A stretch of DNA of 64,000 bases from Malurus cyaneus samueli. Lineage: Eukaryota > Chordata > Aves > Passeriformes > Maluridae. Shown here in pieces: positions 10,901 to 21,350 of this stretch; the stretch's first letter is position 1; each line of letters opens with the position of its first letter. A program made the translations under genes and the position numbers. The stretch is from assembly GCA_009741485.1 (NCBI GenBank), contig CM019217.1, forward strand, positions 32,511,165-32,575,164, in the 5' to 3' direction. The notes beneath the pieces are model-generated. The model was given only the letters and a program-made list of their open reading frames with translations. It was not told the origin of the DNA and ran no database searches.

Positions 10901-13900
10901 CCCTCAGCTCTTCCTATTCCTTATTGCCAGGGAAAAGCCAGTAACAAAGCACATAATTTCTTGTAATTCTACTGTTACTGTCACAGTTCCTCCTTAACAC
11001 AAACAGTATAGCCAAATGTCACAAATCTTTAATTTCACCCCTTCTAATAAGCCATAAGTTTATTAATCTCTGTAAAACAGCATTGCTCCTTCCTTTGCCT
11101 CACACTTTTTATTTGAAAAAAAAAAGACCACAATAGAGCACAAAGGCTACAAATTTAAACACTCAAATATTAAGAAATTATAAAAACCAAGGTTGCAGGT
11201 GCAATGTTTAACTCAGAATTCTGCATTTGAAGGTTGATACAGATTTTAATTCCACCACTGGGCAAGCTGTTTTTCTTCAGTTCCTGCTTCACTCAGCCAA
11301 AATTCAGCTGATAATTCATGTTTGTGTCCTCATTGGTCAAAGCATGTTTATAAGACTGTTTTACTGCACACAACAGAGAATACATATACAAGAAGAAGAA
11401 ATTACGAATTCCAACATTAACTTCTCTTAATGTTCACCACTAGCACCTCAGTGCTTCACAGTATTTTAAAAGAACATTCAAAATACTTCCGTTAAGTGAG
11501 GAAGTTTTATTGTACTTACTTTAAAAATGGAATCAAAACAACCCTAAACTGGCAATCCTCTGTTTTGGAGTTGCCATATCCCAAAAAACCCAACATCAAC
11601 AATTAAAACTGCTTTCAGCTTTCTTTTAACCGTGTTTCTACACAGGTAGCTTGAAATCATCTTTGTCCTGCCTTTTTGACCCTGTGCTGAGCACAAATTA
11701 ACTCTATTTAGAACCAATAACAGTAGCTTTAATTGTTAAGACAGACCTTAACCTGAAAATTAAGGAGCCACAGACTTGACACTTTTGGAGAAACCAGTAT
11801 TTTTGTAAATAAAACATACAGGCACAGAAAAAGTTACACTTTTGCAAACACACATGCTAATTATAGGAAAAGAAAGTAGAAGATGAAAAAAAAATGAAGC
11901 TTAATGAAATATATTGTAATTGCTGCTGGGAATACATAGTTGTTTACATATACAATTCCATTGAAATAAAAAATATGAGATAGCACTGCGTAAAGTCAAA
12001 ACTTCACCTTTTATTTCTAGGTGTAAGAGAAAAGAACACACTTACCAACATGAGTATTATCCTTAAATACAGCCTTTTGGGGTAGAAATATTAAGTGCCG
12101 ACTAAATTTTTCATCAGTACTGGAATCCAAATTCAAGACATCTTTTGATGAACAATTTATATCATAAAGTTCTTTTAATTTTTGGCTGACAAGCTGAAAT
12201 TACAAATATTAGATATGTTATTTTACTCCAGCATTTTTATTACTTGCATCTACAAAATCTAACACAAATTCAGATTCTGCATTCTTTTTCAACGTATTTT
12301 TTCCCTCATTTTGAGCATACAAATAATTTAATTCAAACTAACTCATATCAAGTTTTAAGCAAGTTTGACACAGATTGCATTTCCTTAAATATGCAAGTCA
12401 CTGAATACAGTAACAGTGATAAGCTGAGAAGACTTTCAGTTTTTCAGGACAAGATCTAGTTAAGTGTCTTTATCCTGCAGGTTGTTTTCCACCACAAAGC
12501 AGTCCACACCCACAGTGACAATGTTGGTAATACAGGCTCACCAGGAGTGGAAGATGAAGGTTGTCATGATATAACGAACTGGTCAGCTAACTCAGTGTTA
12601 TGATTTAGCTAATTTATTGGTATAACCCAATGAGCAGTAACTAAGCAGAAAACATAGTCACTCCAAATTAGCTCTAAAAAACCTTCAAAAAACTGTGCTA
12701 GTGATTACTGACATTCAGGAAATACTTTGGTTTCATATTAAATTAGTAACAAACTCATATTAATGTCCAATATGACGTTGCTCCAGTTTACCTCAATTAA
12801 CTTCATGACCATACTCTTGCCATCTGCACCAGGATTTGATGGCTTGTAAAACTCCAAATCAAAATAAAGTTTGCAAGCATCTTTTTCAGGAATTACTTCA
12901 TAGCAATGCATAAGACTTGTTTTGCAACCTTTGCTAAGGAAAAACAAAAACAAATCACAACCTCTCGCGATAAACATTACGAGCATGATAAACATGCTTA
13001 TCAGTTGTAAACAAGGATCCCATTTATTTTATTCTGCAGTCAACCACCCATATTAAAAAAATTTAGTAGCTCTACAACACTTTGAACAATTTGGAATTAA
13101 TATCAGCATCAAATACCAACAAAGATTATGTGCCAGGCCTAGAACTTTTTTTTTTGTAAAGTATACTCTCCAGGCCTGCCCACCCCCTCCAACAGGTCTT
13201 ACAATACACACAGAAATGTTACTGAGAATTCAAAGAACTATGAAAACTACAGTAAAAAACTTATCACTCATATGTCTTTAGCACAAAGAGATTATATAAA
13301 ATTTTTTCTAACTAAATTAAAAAATAATCTCATTTTCAATTTGAGAAAAAAAAATCAGGTTTTTCATATAAAAATTTACTCATATTTCTTTTACTTCATA
13401 AAGTATGTTTCATTGTAAAACAAGTACATGGGGGAAAAAGATCAGCACATGATGAAATTGTCGATATTTAGAACTGCATCATGCAAATGCAAACCCATAA
13501 ATCAGTTACCAGACACCTGCATTAATGCCCACTGAAACTGCTGTATGACTAGTCAGAGAGGTATGTTTTTGTCATGTGTTGGTATGATCCCCTGAGGAAA
13601 GCTGGCAGCAAAAGCAAACCTCCTGCTATTAGATTTAAGTTCAACAGAGTCCTTAATTCAATGGAAATAATGGCAAAAGAAAGTTGAAACCTGCTATAGA
13701 ATATTTTGTATTGTCCTTAGGAAGGTTTTTACCACTGCCAAGATGAAACCTCAGGCAATCCATTGCAGCTCTGCTGCTCAGAGCAGCAGACAGCCCCTGG
13801 GAACACCTATCCAGTGATAGATCTTACTGGGTAGGATATCCAGTATAACACTAACTTCTCGTCACATACAGGGTACCTTCTCAAATACTCACGTGTAATA

Positions 13901-15208
13901 AAACCAAAGCTCTTTATACGTTGTCACAAGGTAAAATCTCTGTCCACTCTGTGCATTCTTTTCCAAAGCAAATACATGAACTTCCTTCCAAAATAAAAAT
14001 GTTGAAGTTTTTTTGTTAGTTTTATTCAAAGAACCAGTTTAAATCTTCAGAAGTTCTTAAGTGCCATCAATTAATTTAGTAATAAATACTAGAGACCTAA
14101 AAGCAGATAATTTATGCTTTTTCAAGCTGAATAGCATCTTGTTTTAATTTAAAACATCATTCTGATTTCAGTTACATGGGTAAAACTTTGAAGCTTTTTT
14201 TTGCTGTGCATTAATGTCAACTGTTTTCTCTGTAAACTCTTGGTTTTTCCCATCAGTGGCAAATACATCCAACAGGGGGAGGAAAAATGTCCTGAAAGGA
14301 GCAGCCTCGTGGACATGATGGCTGTATATGCCTTTCAGGCAAATATTCTTCATACATTGTTGTTTAGATCCAAAAATGGAAATCTGACAAGAAAATAAAA
14401 AAACTACCGCCAAGCCACTGAGAACCTATTTTGGAAAACAGCCCTGCCAGGATTACTTAAATACCTGAAACAGCATGGAGAAATGCACAATACATTCCTT
14501 AAAAATAGCAATCTATTTGAAAAGTATTAAACTGAAAAACAGAGGATACTTTTGCATAATATTTATTTGGCCAATCACTTCTAATCATCTGAACTTGCTA
14601 CTCAGATGCCACTGGAGAGCTGTAGAGTTTTTATTTTGTCTTTGCGTCCTCTGTATCTCTTCTTCTTCCTCATTATTTTTTCTGCTTAATTCTCACTACC
14701 TTCCCATTTTCCTGCCTATCCTGACAGTTTGTTCAACTTGAGAAGGAACAAATCTATCATTACAATGTTACCAAAAAGCACTTTTACTGTTTGAAGTTAT
14801 CACCACATATCAACTTGTATGTTAAAATTGAACTAGTACTTCTTAGAGATACCTCCAGTGCAACGTGACCTACAAAAACAAAAAAAATACTTGCTGTTTC
14901 AGGATCGGGAAGAAAGAAAAAGATCTTGCAAACTGATAAAAGACTTTCACTGACAGTCACAATTTTAAATTATGATCAATCCTGAAATTATACAAAGAGT
15001 AGAGACATTTGCCTAACACATTCTATACCTCTTTGCAGATTTTCACATAATTAAAAGCTTCAGCCTGTCGAGAAAATATTTTCCAAACCGAGGATGGCAT
15101 AGAGGGTTTGGACAGTCTTGGTCTATAAACTGTAGGAAGAGGGTTTCTTTCATAGTGAGATGCTAGTTCTTCCACTTTCTTCAGTCTTTCTTGCCATTTT
15201 CTCTTCAT
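4623..15208 (-). CDS. PRIMPOL: PRIMPOL, DNA-directed primase-polymerase (12 coding exons)
   Basis: Minus-strand join, 5' to 3': 15208-15029, 13984-13893, 12933-12792, 12193-12046, 9637-9353, 8425-8263, 8017-7920, 7524-7438, 7354-7246, 6120-6038, 5959-5913, 4928-4623. That is 1740 bp, or 579 residues; human is 560. All junctions have GT/AG sites and matching phases. The enzyme is an archaeo-eukaryotic-primase family protein that re-primes DNA synthesis past lesions in nucleus and mitochondria. Visible parts: metal-binding DxE at D116/E118 (YFDLEF), motif II K167-F-S169-R-H171, third metal ligand D281 with R289 and K298 downstream, zinc finger C422/H429/C449/C454, and an acidic C-tail with two RPA70-binding stretches (about 531-548 and 556-569). 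All key residues are intact. The most divergent part is the 200-270 linker. It converges with CENPU and starts opposite CASP3. Confidence 0.95.
5913..5959 (-). CDS. PRIMPOL: PRIMPOL coding exon 11 (47 bp)
   Basis: Acceptor TTGATTTAG, donor GTACGT. Fifteen codons (FPLPPGICLPSLFKE) plus the last two bases of the split serine. This microexon-sized piece is supported by phase, both splice sites and the conserved FPLP start. Confidence 0.9.
6038..6120 (-). CDS. PRIMPOL: PRIMPOL coding exon 10 (second half of zinc finger)
   Basis: Acceptor CATTCCTAG, donor GTATGT. Encodes ILVDLRNEVWYQKCHDPVCR, supplying C449 and C454, the last two zinc ligands of the UL52-type CHCC finger needed for primase activity and processivity. 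Confidence 0.95.
7246..7354 (-). CDS. PRIMPOL: PRIMPOL coding exon 9 (first half of zinc finger)
   Basis: Acceptor of long T-run plus CAG, donor GTATGT. Encodes IRQWSYFSLKELLIYDIFGY then RWCENIRRAHKSNNI. C422 and H429 are the first two zinc ligands. No upstream methionine opens the frame, so the exon is found only through its splice sites and homology. Confidence 0.94.
7438..7524 (-). CDS. PRIMPOL: PRIMPOL coding exon 8
   Basis: Acceptor GGTTTCACAG, donor GTAAAG. Encodes HGSPYPEIDNFVHSLVNRDG, a strongly conserved PrimPol block that leads into the zinc-finger domain. Confidence 0.94.
7920..8017 (-). CDS. PRIMPOL: PRIMPOL coding exon 7
   Basis: Acceptor TTTCTTCAG, donor GTACTT. Encodes VSDDTKVLSSGFSEEERKMS and a Ser/Thr/Arg-rich segment. 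This is weakly conserved, probably flexible sequence between the catalytic core and the C-terminal module. The phase (1 base in, 1 base out) is the only one joining exons 6 and 8. Confidence 0.85.
8263..8425 (-). CDS. PRIMPOL: PRIMPOL coding exon 6
   Basis: Acceptor TTTCCTGCAG, donor GTAATT. Encodes VYTKNRNFRMYKSSKAGK, carrying R289 and K298 at the positions of the family's conserved nucleotide-binding Arg and Lys. FIPNCEKDVSLEEAYFLSSL follows. Ends with two bases of a glycine codon. Confidence 0.94.
9353..9637 (-). CDS. PRIMPOL: PRIMPOL coding exon 5 (linker and motif III Asp)
   Basis: Acceptor TTTTTTAAG, donor GTAAAT, 285 bp. Begins NFVRTILQPAIRLMQ and ends KQLFVDL. The final aspartate (D281) is the third catalytic metal ligand. 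The middle (about residues 203-258) is low-conservation linker rich in Ala, Glu and Thr. Confidence 0.94.
9638..12045 (-). other. PRIMPOL intron 4, includes an unresolved base
   Basis: The largest internal PRIMPOL intron, AT-rich, with no supported exon on either strand. An A-run at 10314-10326 contains the single N of the window at 10325. The open frames at 10372-10683 and 11227-11430 have no splice or family support. Confidence 0.6.
10314..10326. repeat. A-run with one unresolved base (N at 10325)
   Basis: Eleven A, then N, then A. The only ambiguous base in the window, inside a PRIMPOL intron and without coding effect. Confidence 0.98.
12046..12193 (-). CDS. PRIMPOL: PRIMPOL coding exon 4 (motif II)
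   Basis: Acceptor AATTTCAG, donor GTAAGT. Encodes LNLDSSTDEKFSRHLIF, with the SxH motif (S169, H171) and K167, which bind the incoming nucleotide. Ends one base into a glycine codon. Confidence 0.95.
12792..12933 (-). CDS. PRIMPOL: PRIMPOL coding exon 3 (catalytic DxE)
   Basis: Acceptor TTCCTTAG, donor GTAAAC. After one base completing the split threonine, 47 codons include CYEVIPEKDACKLYFDLEFY. The FDLEF block carries D116 and E118, the divalent-metal ligands of primase motif I. NPGADGK follows, a signature of this family. Confidence 0.95.
13893..13984 (-). CDS. PRIMPOL: PRIMPOL coding exon 2
   Basis: Acceptor TTTTGGAAG and donor GTGAGT on the minus strand. Encodes EVHVFALEKN through YLVTTYKELWFYY, beta-strand sequence of the primase fold, and ends with two bases (AC) completed by the next exon as threonine. 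An acceptor four bases further on is possible, but would lose the in-frame join after CKE. Confidence 0.92.
15029..15208 (-). CDS. PRIMPOL: PRIMPOL coding exon 1 (start codon)
   Basis: Sixty codons run from ATG at 15208 (MKRKWQERLKKVEE) to donor GTATAG at 15028. This start is chosen because an AG acceptor lies two bases upstream (exon probably begins at 15210). The upstream in-frame ATG at 15223 would then be intronic. The N-terminus also matches the family's short basic start. G at -3 gives reasonable Kozak context. The conserved SHYERNPLPTVYRPRLSKP block is included. Confidence 0.88.
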
Positions 15209-17204
15209 TTCTCCATACAGCAATTACAGGTAGTCAAATCAGTATCAATTTCTGTTTGCAAGGAAATTCAAATGTTAATATATCTTGTACTCATCAGTGC
15301 TTTGATTCTTATTGTTTTGAGTATAATTTATTAATTAACTAGGATAGCCAATATTCCAAATCAACACCCAACCTTGCTGTGATATTCATTTTCATATTAA
15401 ATCTCTCTGCCCTGTTTTGCAAGTACAAGAACTTCATATTAACACTATCAAATATAAACACAACAGAATAAACACAGCAAGACATGGCCTAGGAAGTTTC
15501 ATTTTTTCTACAGAAGGGTATTACACCCTTCAAAAAGTATACAAACTGTAGACTAGGCACATAACATTAGTAAGGAGTGAAAAAATACAACTGTATTTGC
15601 TTTATGGTTGGGGAGACAAATTAGTTAATTAATTTGTATGGATAGTACAATACTTGAGTTCATAAGAATAATTAAGACTTCAGTGACTCCAGCTCTGAGT
15701 CTGTATCTCAAAGCAGAACTGAAATCCAAAATCAGGGCTCCGTTCTCCACTGCCAACCTTCACTATTCATCAGTAATACTTTCACCAGTATTTAAAGTCC
15801 TGTACTTTCTCACAACCTTAAAATAGCAATCTTATATCTTTTCAAGAAATAGAACCACGCAGTAACTTTTGCTATCTTGCAACCTTTAAGCTTCTAGCTC
15901 CATAAAGTAATCCAAATGCTGTAATGTAGTAAAGCATAAACACACATATGTACAATTATCTGTGAGTAACTGAACACCTGAAAATCAGAAAAACTCACTG
16001 CCAGGAAACTATGAAAAAGAGGAAGAGAGGCAAGAAGTAACAAACATGAAGGGGAATCCTCTTGTTTTGCCCAGCATAACCAGTTGGTTCTAACAGCCCC
16101 TGGGTTTCAGTGAAAGATAAAAATCAAACTGTACTCAAAAGTATTCAAACCTTTAACAAGCTGGATCCACAAGACTAGTTCAAGAATTTAAATACTCTCA
16201 TGGGGCCCTGAAGCCCAAATTTTAGATCCTCTTACTCCCCCATTAATGCTGTCCACAGCAAAAGTTCCTGACACATTTCTGCCTACTGTACATCTAATCC
16301 TACCCATGTGTTTGATAGTTCAGTGCTTGTGTCAAGTTTAAGCAACAGAATGTTTTTTCTCTAACAGGGGTCAAACATATTATCGCTATCAACCTTGTTG
16401 GACTTCTGACCTGTGCATTTTCCCCGCTCCCTTTTTACTTAGTTTGTTCTCTGGGAATGAAAAGTTAGATTATAGACAGCAAATAGCATTGCTCAGAAGT
16501 GCTAGCAAAACTTTCAGTTTCATTTTGGTGCTGTTGGCTGTAAATTAACTGGGTGCAAAAGACATCCCTATATCAGCACTTTCCCACAAGATGACAATTT
16601 AAAAAGGAAAGTGAAGGAGATATCCCATAATTCTCTATTAATTTTTAACTTTCTAGTTATGGCAGGACACATTTTTGCAGAAACACAGCTGGGTGGATAT
16701 CTGAACACGTGTTATTGACTCAGCAGGCTGACTGCACAGAGAGCCTGGAAAAATGTCTGAGCGATGACTTAAAGAATTTGCTATTTCCTTTTCTCCATTT
16801 GATGGAAGACTGCTTCCCTGTTTACCTCTCATGATAATGACAAAACATAACTATCCACACCTGCTGACAACTGAGGCTGAGACATGCAAATCAACTGCTA
16901 CTAAAAATAATATGATTGCAACTTGTTTCCTGGTCAGTGTGTGTCATGCAGCAAAGTTCTGTGGCAGAATTCATGGTCCTTGACACAAATAAATGAGTGA
17001 GATTTTCTCTCAGCTACCAATTCAGCCTCAGAACACATTAAATAACAATCAATATAGTGTGAAATTCCCTAATATTAGTGAAAATTAACTTAGCTATCCT
17101 TATATTGAGCTAGCCAGTGGCATACTAACAAACAATACTCCTCTCAATAAGGAGCAACAAATTTTCACCTTGTCCTCCTAACAGAGGAAGTGGCCTGTAC
17201 AATT

Positions 17205-17405
17205 ACAAAATCACACAATCACGGAATGGGTCAGGTTGGAAGGGGTCAGTGGGTCACCTGGTCCAACCTATCTGCTCAGGCAGGGTCATCCTAGAGTATA
17301 TGGCACATGATTGTGTCCAGTTGGTTCCTGAGCATCTCCAGCAGGGGAGACTCCACAACCTCTCTGGACCATCTGTTCTAGTGTGCAATCTGTTCCTCAA
17401 ATTAA
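17205..17405 (-). mobile_element. CR1 LINE 3'-end fragment
   Basis: Recognised by the avian CR1 tail in reverse: AATCACACAATCACGGAATG, then GGTTGGAAGGGG and CCTGGTCCAACC, followed by GCATCTCCAGCAGGGGAGAC. Diverged from the usual consensus. Limits are approximate. Confidence 0.85.
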
Positions 17406-17809
17406 GATTGCAAGTGCAAAACTCAGTATATCAGACCTGATGATAAAACTTAAAAAAGTAGGTCAGTATGTGTTATGAGAAGCTGGAATACAGTTTCCAA
17501 CGTCATCTGACTTCTGCTACTAAAGGTAGGTGTACAAATACGAAACAAACTGGCTTAAAATTTGATGATGAAGCCCAAATCAGCACTGAGCTTCAGACCG
17601 CTGTTGCACAAGGCAGGTCTGTGGGCAGCCAGGGACATTCACCATGCAGGTGGGTGAGAACTCGCCCTGAGGGGAAGGTCCTGCCACAGCACAGGCCAGC
17701 ACACCCAGCGGGATCTCACTCACTCAGGTCTGGAGGGTGGCTGCTCATTTGGTAATCATACCCACAGATTACGCCAGCTGGCTGTTTCCTTTACAAACCA
17801 CCTTTCTAT

Positions 17810-18330
17810 CAGAATCACAGAATATTCTGAGGCAGAAGGAACCCACAAGGATCATCTAATCCAACTCCTGGCCCTTCACAGGATTATCTCCAAGAGTCAC
17901 ACCATGGGCCTGAGTGTTGTCCAAATGCTTCTTGAACTCTGCCAGGCTTGTGCTGTGACCACTTCCCTGGGGAGCCTGTTCCAGTGCCCAAACACCCTCT
18001 GGGTGAAGAGCCTTTTTCTAATACCCAGCCTAAACCTCCCCTGACACACTTCAGGCCATTCCCTTGGGTCCTGTCAGTGGGGACCAGAGAAGAGATCAGT
18101 GTGTGCCCCCCTCTTCCCCTTACAATGATGTTGAAGACCACAATGAGGTCTCCCCTCAGTTCTCTCCAGGCTGAGCAGACCAAGTGACCTCAGCTGCTCC
18201 TCATGTGGCTTTCCCTCAAGGCTCTTCACCATCTTCACCGCCCATCTTTGGACACTTTGGAAGGATATAAATGGCTTTATATCCTTCTTACATTGTGGTG
18301 TCCAAAACAGCACGCAGTACTTAACACCAA
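17810..18330 (-). mobile_element. CR1 LINE 3'-end fragment, about 520 bp
   Basis: Begins with AGAATCACAGAAT and continues through CATCTAATCCAACTCCTGGC, CAGGCTGAGCAGACC and TTGTGGTGTCCAAAAC, the usual landmarks of a minus-oriented avian CR1 tail. It stops about 140 bp before the CpG island. It contains a perfect short inverted repeat at 18260-18287. Confidence 0.92.
18260..18287. repeat. 12-bp perfect inverted repeat within CR1
   Basis: Arms GAAGGATATAAA (18260-18271) and TTTATATCCTTC (18276-18287) flank the 4-base loop TGGC. The right arm looks like normal CR1 sequence, while the left arm looks like a later change. Confidence 0.9.
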
Positions 18331-18681
18331 GCCACACGAACACAGTGCAAATGAACCAGAACAGTACATTTGTTTCATCAGGCAGAGGAACTCAAGCAAC
18401 AGAGCAAACCTGACAAGATTTGGGCTGCACCATTCACACCCAAGAGCAGCAAGGGCAGCCATACCCGGCTCAGTGTTCCCCCGTGGGGCCCGGCCCGGCG
18501 AGTGCCGCCGGGAGGGGAGGGGAGGAGAGGGAAGAGCAGGGGAGAGCAGAGCACAGCAGAGCACAGCAGCCACCCCGCGCCCCCTCAGCCTGGCGCCGCA
18601 CGCCTCCCCTCGCCGCCGGGAGCGGCCCTCACGGCGGAACCGCCTTCCCGCGCCCCCGCCGCTCCGGCGGCACCGACTCAC

Positions 18682-18800
18682 CAGCCTGCCCGCTCGCCGC
18701 CGCCATTGGGGCGGCGTGTCCGCCCGCGCTGCGCAGGGAGAGCCACCGGGCAGCGCCCGGGCTGGGCGGGAGTGTGTGGGTGCTCTACGCCCCGACCGGC
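18682..18800 (-). other. Candidate PRIMPOL 5' noncoding exon
   Basis: On the minus strand GGCAGGCTG is followed by GTGAGTCGG, a near-perfect splice donor with the exon ending at 18682, immediately downstream of the CCAAT/YY1-like cluster. The upper limit is a guess. Translation starts only in the exon at 15208. Confidence 0.4.
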
Positions 18801-18830
18801 GCCCAGCCAGGTCGGGGGAAGGCGGTCGGA

Positions 18831-18877
18831 GCGGGCAGGCAGCGGCGAGCGGGCAGGCGGCGGCGGAGCGGGCAGGC
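18831..18877. repeat. Three copies of GCGGGCAGGC in the shared promoter
   Basis: The decamer occurs at 18831-18840, 18849-18858 and 18868-18877, spaced 18-19 bp. Such GC-rich direct repeats could bind Sp/KLF-type factors, but that is inference. A possible CASP3 exon 1 donor (GTAACG) follows at 18890. Confidence 0.7.
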
Positions 18878-21098
18878 GCGGCGCCGTGGGTAACGGTGGA
18901 GCCGGGATGCGGCGATAGGGGTGCCGGGATGCGGCGCGGCGGCGGCGAGGCCGAACAAAGAGCGGGGGGGCGGGGGATGTTGGGATGGACCAGGCTCTGG
19001 CTCCCCAGTCCGCGTGGCCGCCCGCACCTCTACCGGAGGAAGTCGGCTGCGGGGAGCAGGAGGGGAGCCCCGTTCCGCCCGGGGCTGAGAGCGCCGCTCC
19101 CCACGCTGCCGGCGGGGTCCCGGCGCCACAGGCCCGGCAGCCGGTCGGTGCGGGGGGTGGATAAACCCCCGGCCTTGCCCGCAGGCCAGGTGGGAGCGAG
19201 CGGCCGCGGTGCCAGCCTGGCTCCCGCCGTGCCCCCTGCCCGAGGCAGTGCGCAGAGCCTCAGGCATTAGTTTTCCAGACGCCTAAGGTAGCAGGTTTGT
19301 TCCCTTTCAGCGTATTTTTGTGGAGAAGCTGCCGAAACAGAGGGGGAAAGAGAGGGGAGAAAAAATGAAACCACTTTATTTCTAAGGTGCTATCTGGTGA
19401 CCCGTCTGTAGACCATTAACTAACCGGAAACACGGGGTCAGAATCTCTTTGGATCTTCCGAAACAAAGCATATTAAACCTCGTCTGTACCGACGAAAAGC
19501 ATGCTTGGGCTCCTGCAGCCACTGTAACTAACCTCTGATAGCATGGAAAAGGCCCTGCACGAGGTCTGCTGTGTCCTGTCTGTTTTCTGCTGGGCTGAAG
19601 GATAAGGCTGGTCATCTATAGTCTTTTACCCTCTAACACATAGTTCTCTCCTTTGGATATCTGTTTGTCATGGGGTAGGTTTCAAACTAACACACCATGC
19701 CCTTACTGTTAAGGAAGCAGATATGGCAATTGCTTATAGTGATGGTGATGTGATTAATTGGTACAGGTGACTTAATAATCAAGGGTTCCATTTATACTTG
19801 GATTAATTTCAGCTTATTTTGCAGCTTCTTGCTGAGTAGCTAAAACTTCTTGCTTTTGGAAGGTCAGAATGCAGGCCCAGTCAGGGCTTTCTAACAACCA
19901 TATCCAGACCAGAAGTAATGTGAAGAGCTGTCACATACGTGTCTGCTTCCATCAGTAGTAGCAGTAGTTAGTAGGGGGATAGTGTCACATACCATTACAT
20001 TTTCTGGATTTTAAATGTTTTTCTTTTTTTCATATAATCAGCTTCTGTTTTTTCCTTACTTTATTAATCTGATAATTATTATTTAGCAATATACATTGTA
20101 GAGTGGAAACTTCTTAATTTGCATGTCTGCTTCAGTATCGCAGTGTGTCATATTTATGTTCATAAAATACCGTCTTTGAATACTTAACATCTTCTCTTGC
20201 AGTCATGTGAGGTGGAAAACTGCCCTTTTCTAATCTTGAAGGATTTGTTTTACAATACTGATGAGTGTTTTGAACATGTGTTTTAATAGTGCTACAGTCA
20301 TTGCTTTGTACCAGGAGATATATACTGAACATGTGTTGTCTCTTGTGGTTTGCATATTTCAGTTACATTTCGATACAGTTGGCAGCTAAAGACAGTTTAG
20401 TTATTTGCTTTCTCCCCTGTCTGAGAAGCTTTGGTATTAATTTTGTCACCATGTCATTCATTTCTCTTGGTTCTCATTTCAAGTAAATATTGCTTTAAAA
20501 AAATCCCTGATGGTTCTTATGGCAGTGGTGACACCTGATGATGTGAATTAATTCTCATTAGGTCCAGGTAGAATAAATAAATCCAGGCTGGAATGGAGTA
20601 AAGAATTGTTCTGTGTATTATTTTCCTATCCAAAGAGAAACATTGAAACAACTGCATTTATATAGGGGAAAAATAGTCTTATTGCTATACAGAGAGACAT
20701 TGGTCATTTTTTGGTAGCTTGCAGAGCATAGCTTTGGACCTTTTTGAACCACTTTATTTTTTATTGCTTAGTATCTATAAAGATCATTGTAGCATCATCA
20801 TTAGTTTTGCTGTCTCTGTCTCATACAGTTTTTTAAAAAAACTGTGTTTTTTTCAGATAACATATTGTAAAATAAGCTTCCTAAAATCTATGGAATGTAT
20901 TTTGCTAGATTATAAAAATGCTGTTGGTCTTTTCACTTGTTTTTTATATTTCATTACAGTTGAAAGCTCATCTTACCTAAGCTTTCAGAGAAAATAATAT
21001 CAAGGAGCAGAATAAAAATTTTAAATCAAATTTTTGATGCACTGTCGTGATTTTTCCCCCCACACCTCCCCCCTCCTGAATGAGATCATCTTCCACAG

Positions 21099-21350
21099 GG
21101 AAATGCATGGCATCACTGCATGACCTAAAGGAGGATGAGGCAATTCTTAGCCTGTTAGAATCAGCATCTCCTCTGGAGAGCATTGCTGTTACCCTGGTTG
21201 GTGCTTTAGAACACAAAATTCCCTGCGTGCTCAAATGCACATTTGAATGCCTAGCAACAAAAGGGATCTCTTTGTGCTTGTCTTTTGTTTTTGAGAGAAG
21301 TGCAGGTGTCTTGGTGCCTGAGGTTGCTGAGGAATTGATGAATATTAAAA
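21099..21350 (+). other. Exon-like open segment within CASP3 intron 1, unrecognised
   Basis: An 84-codon open stretch (252 bp) is bounded by a pyrimidine-rich acceptor (C-rich tract, then TTCCACAG) and a strong donor (GTGAGT at 21351). The frame reads ASLHDLKEDEAILSLLESAS and so on. The opposite strand is also open for 135 codons. No family is recognised. It may be an unannotated exon, a conserved noncoding element, or chance. Confidence 0.25.

Larger units (their letters stand above)
15211..18681 (-). other. PRIMPOL 5' intron holding two CR1 fragments
   Basis: Stretch between the start-codon exon and the CpG island. If the donor at 18681 is used this is the first intron. It contains CR1 fragments at 17205-17405 and 17810-18330 and no recognisable coding exon. 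The intron end is inferred; additional noncoding 5' exons could be missed. Confidence 0.5.
18470..19270. promoter_or_regulatory. CpG island, likely bidirectional PRIMPOL/CASP3 promoter
   Basis: About 800 bp of GC-rich, CpG-dense sequence between two genes transcribed away from each other. A CCAAT box on the minus strand (ATTGG at 18705-18709) overlaps a YY1-like CAATGGCGGC (18699-18708). No TATA box is seen. GC-rich head-to-head promoters are typical for housekeeping gene pairs, and the same arrangement of these genes exists in mammals. Open frames of up to 355 codons here are due to base composition. Transcription start positions are not determined. Confidence 0.8.

Noticed and set aside
18203..19270. 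355-codon + strand frame and its overlapping partners on both strands
   Set aside because: It runs from a CR1 element into a CpG island. High GC removes stop codons, and frames of similar length exist on both strands.
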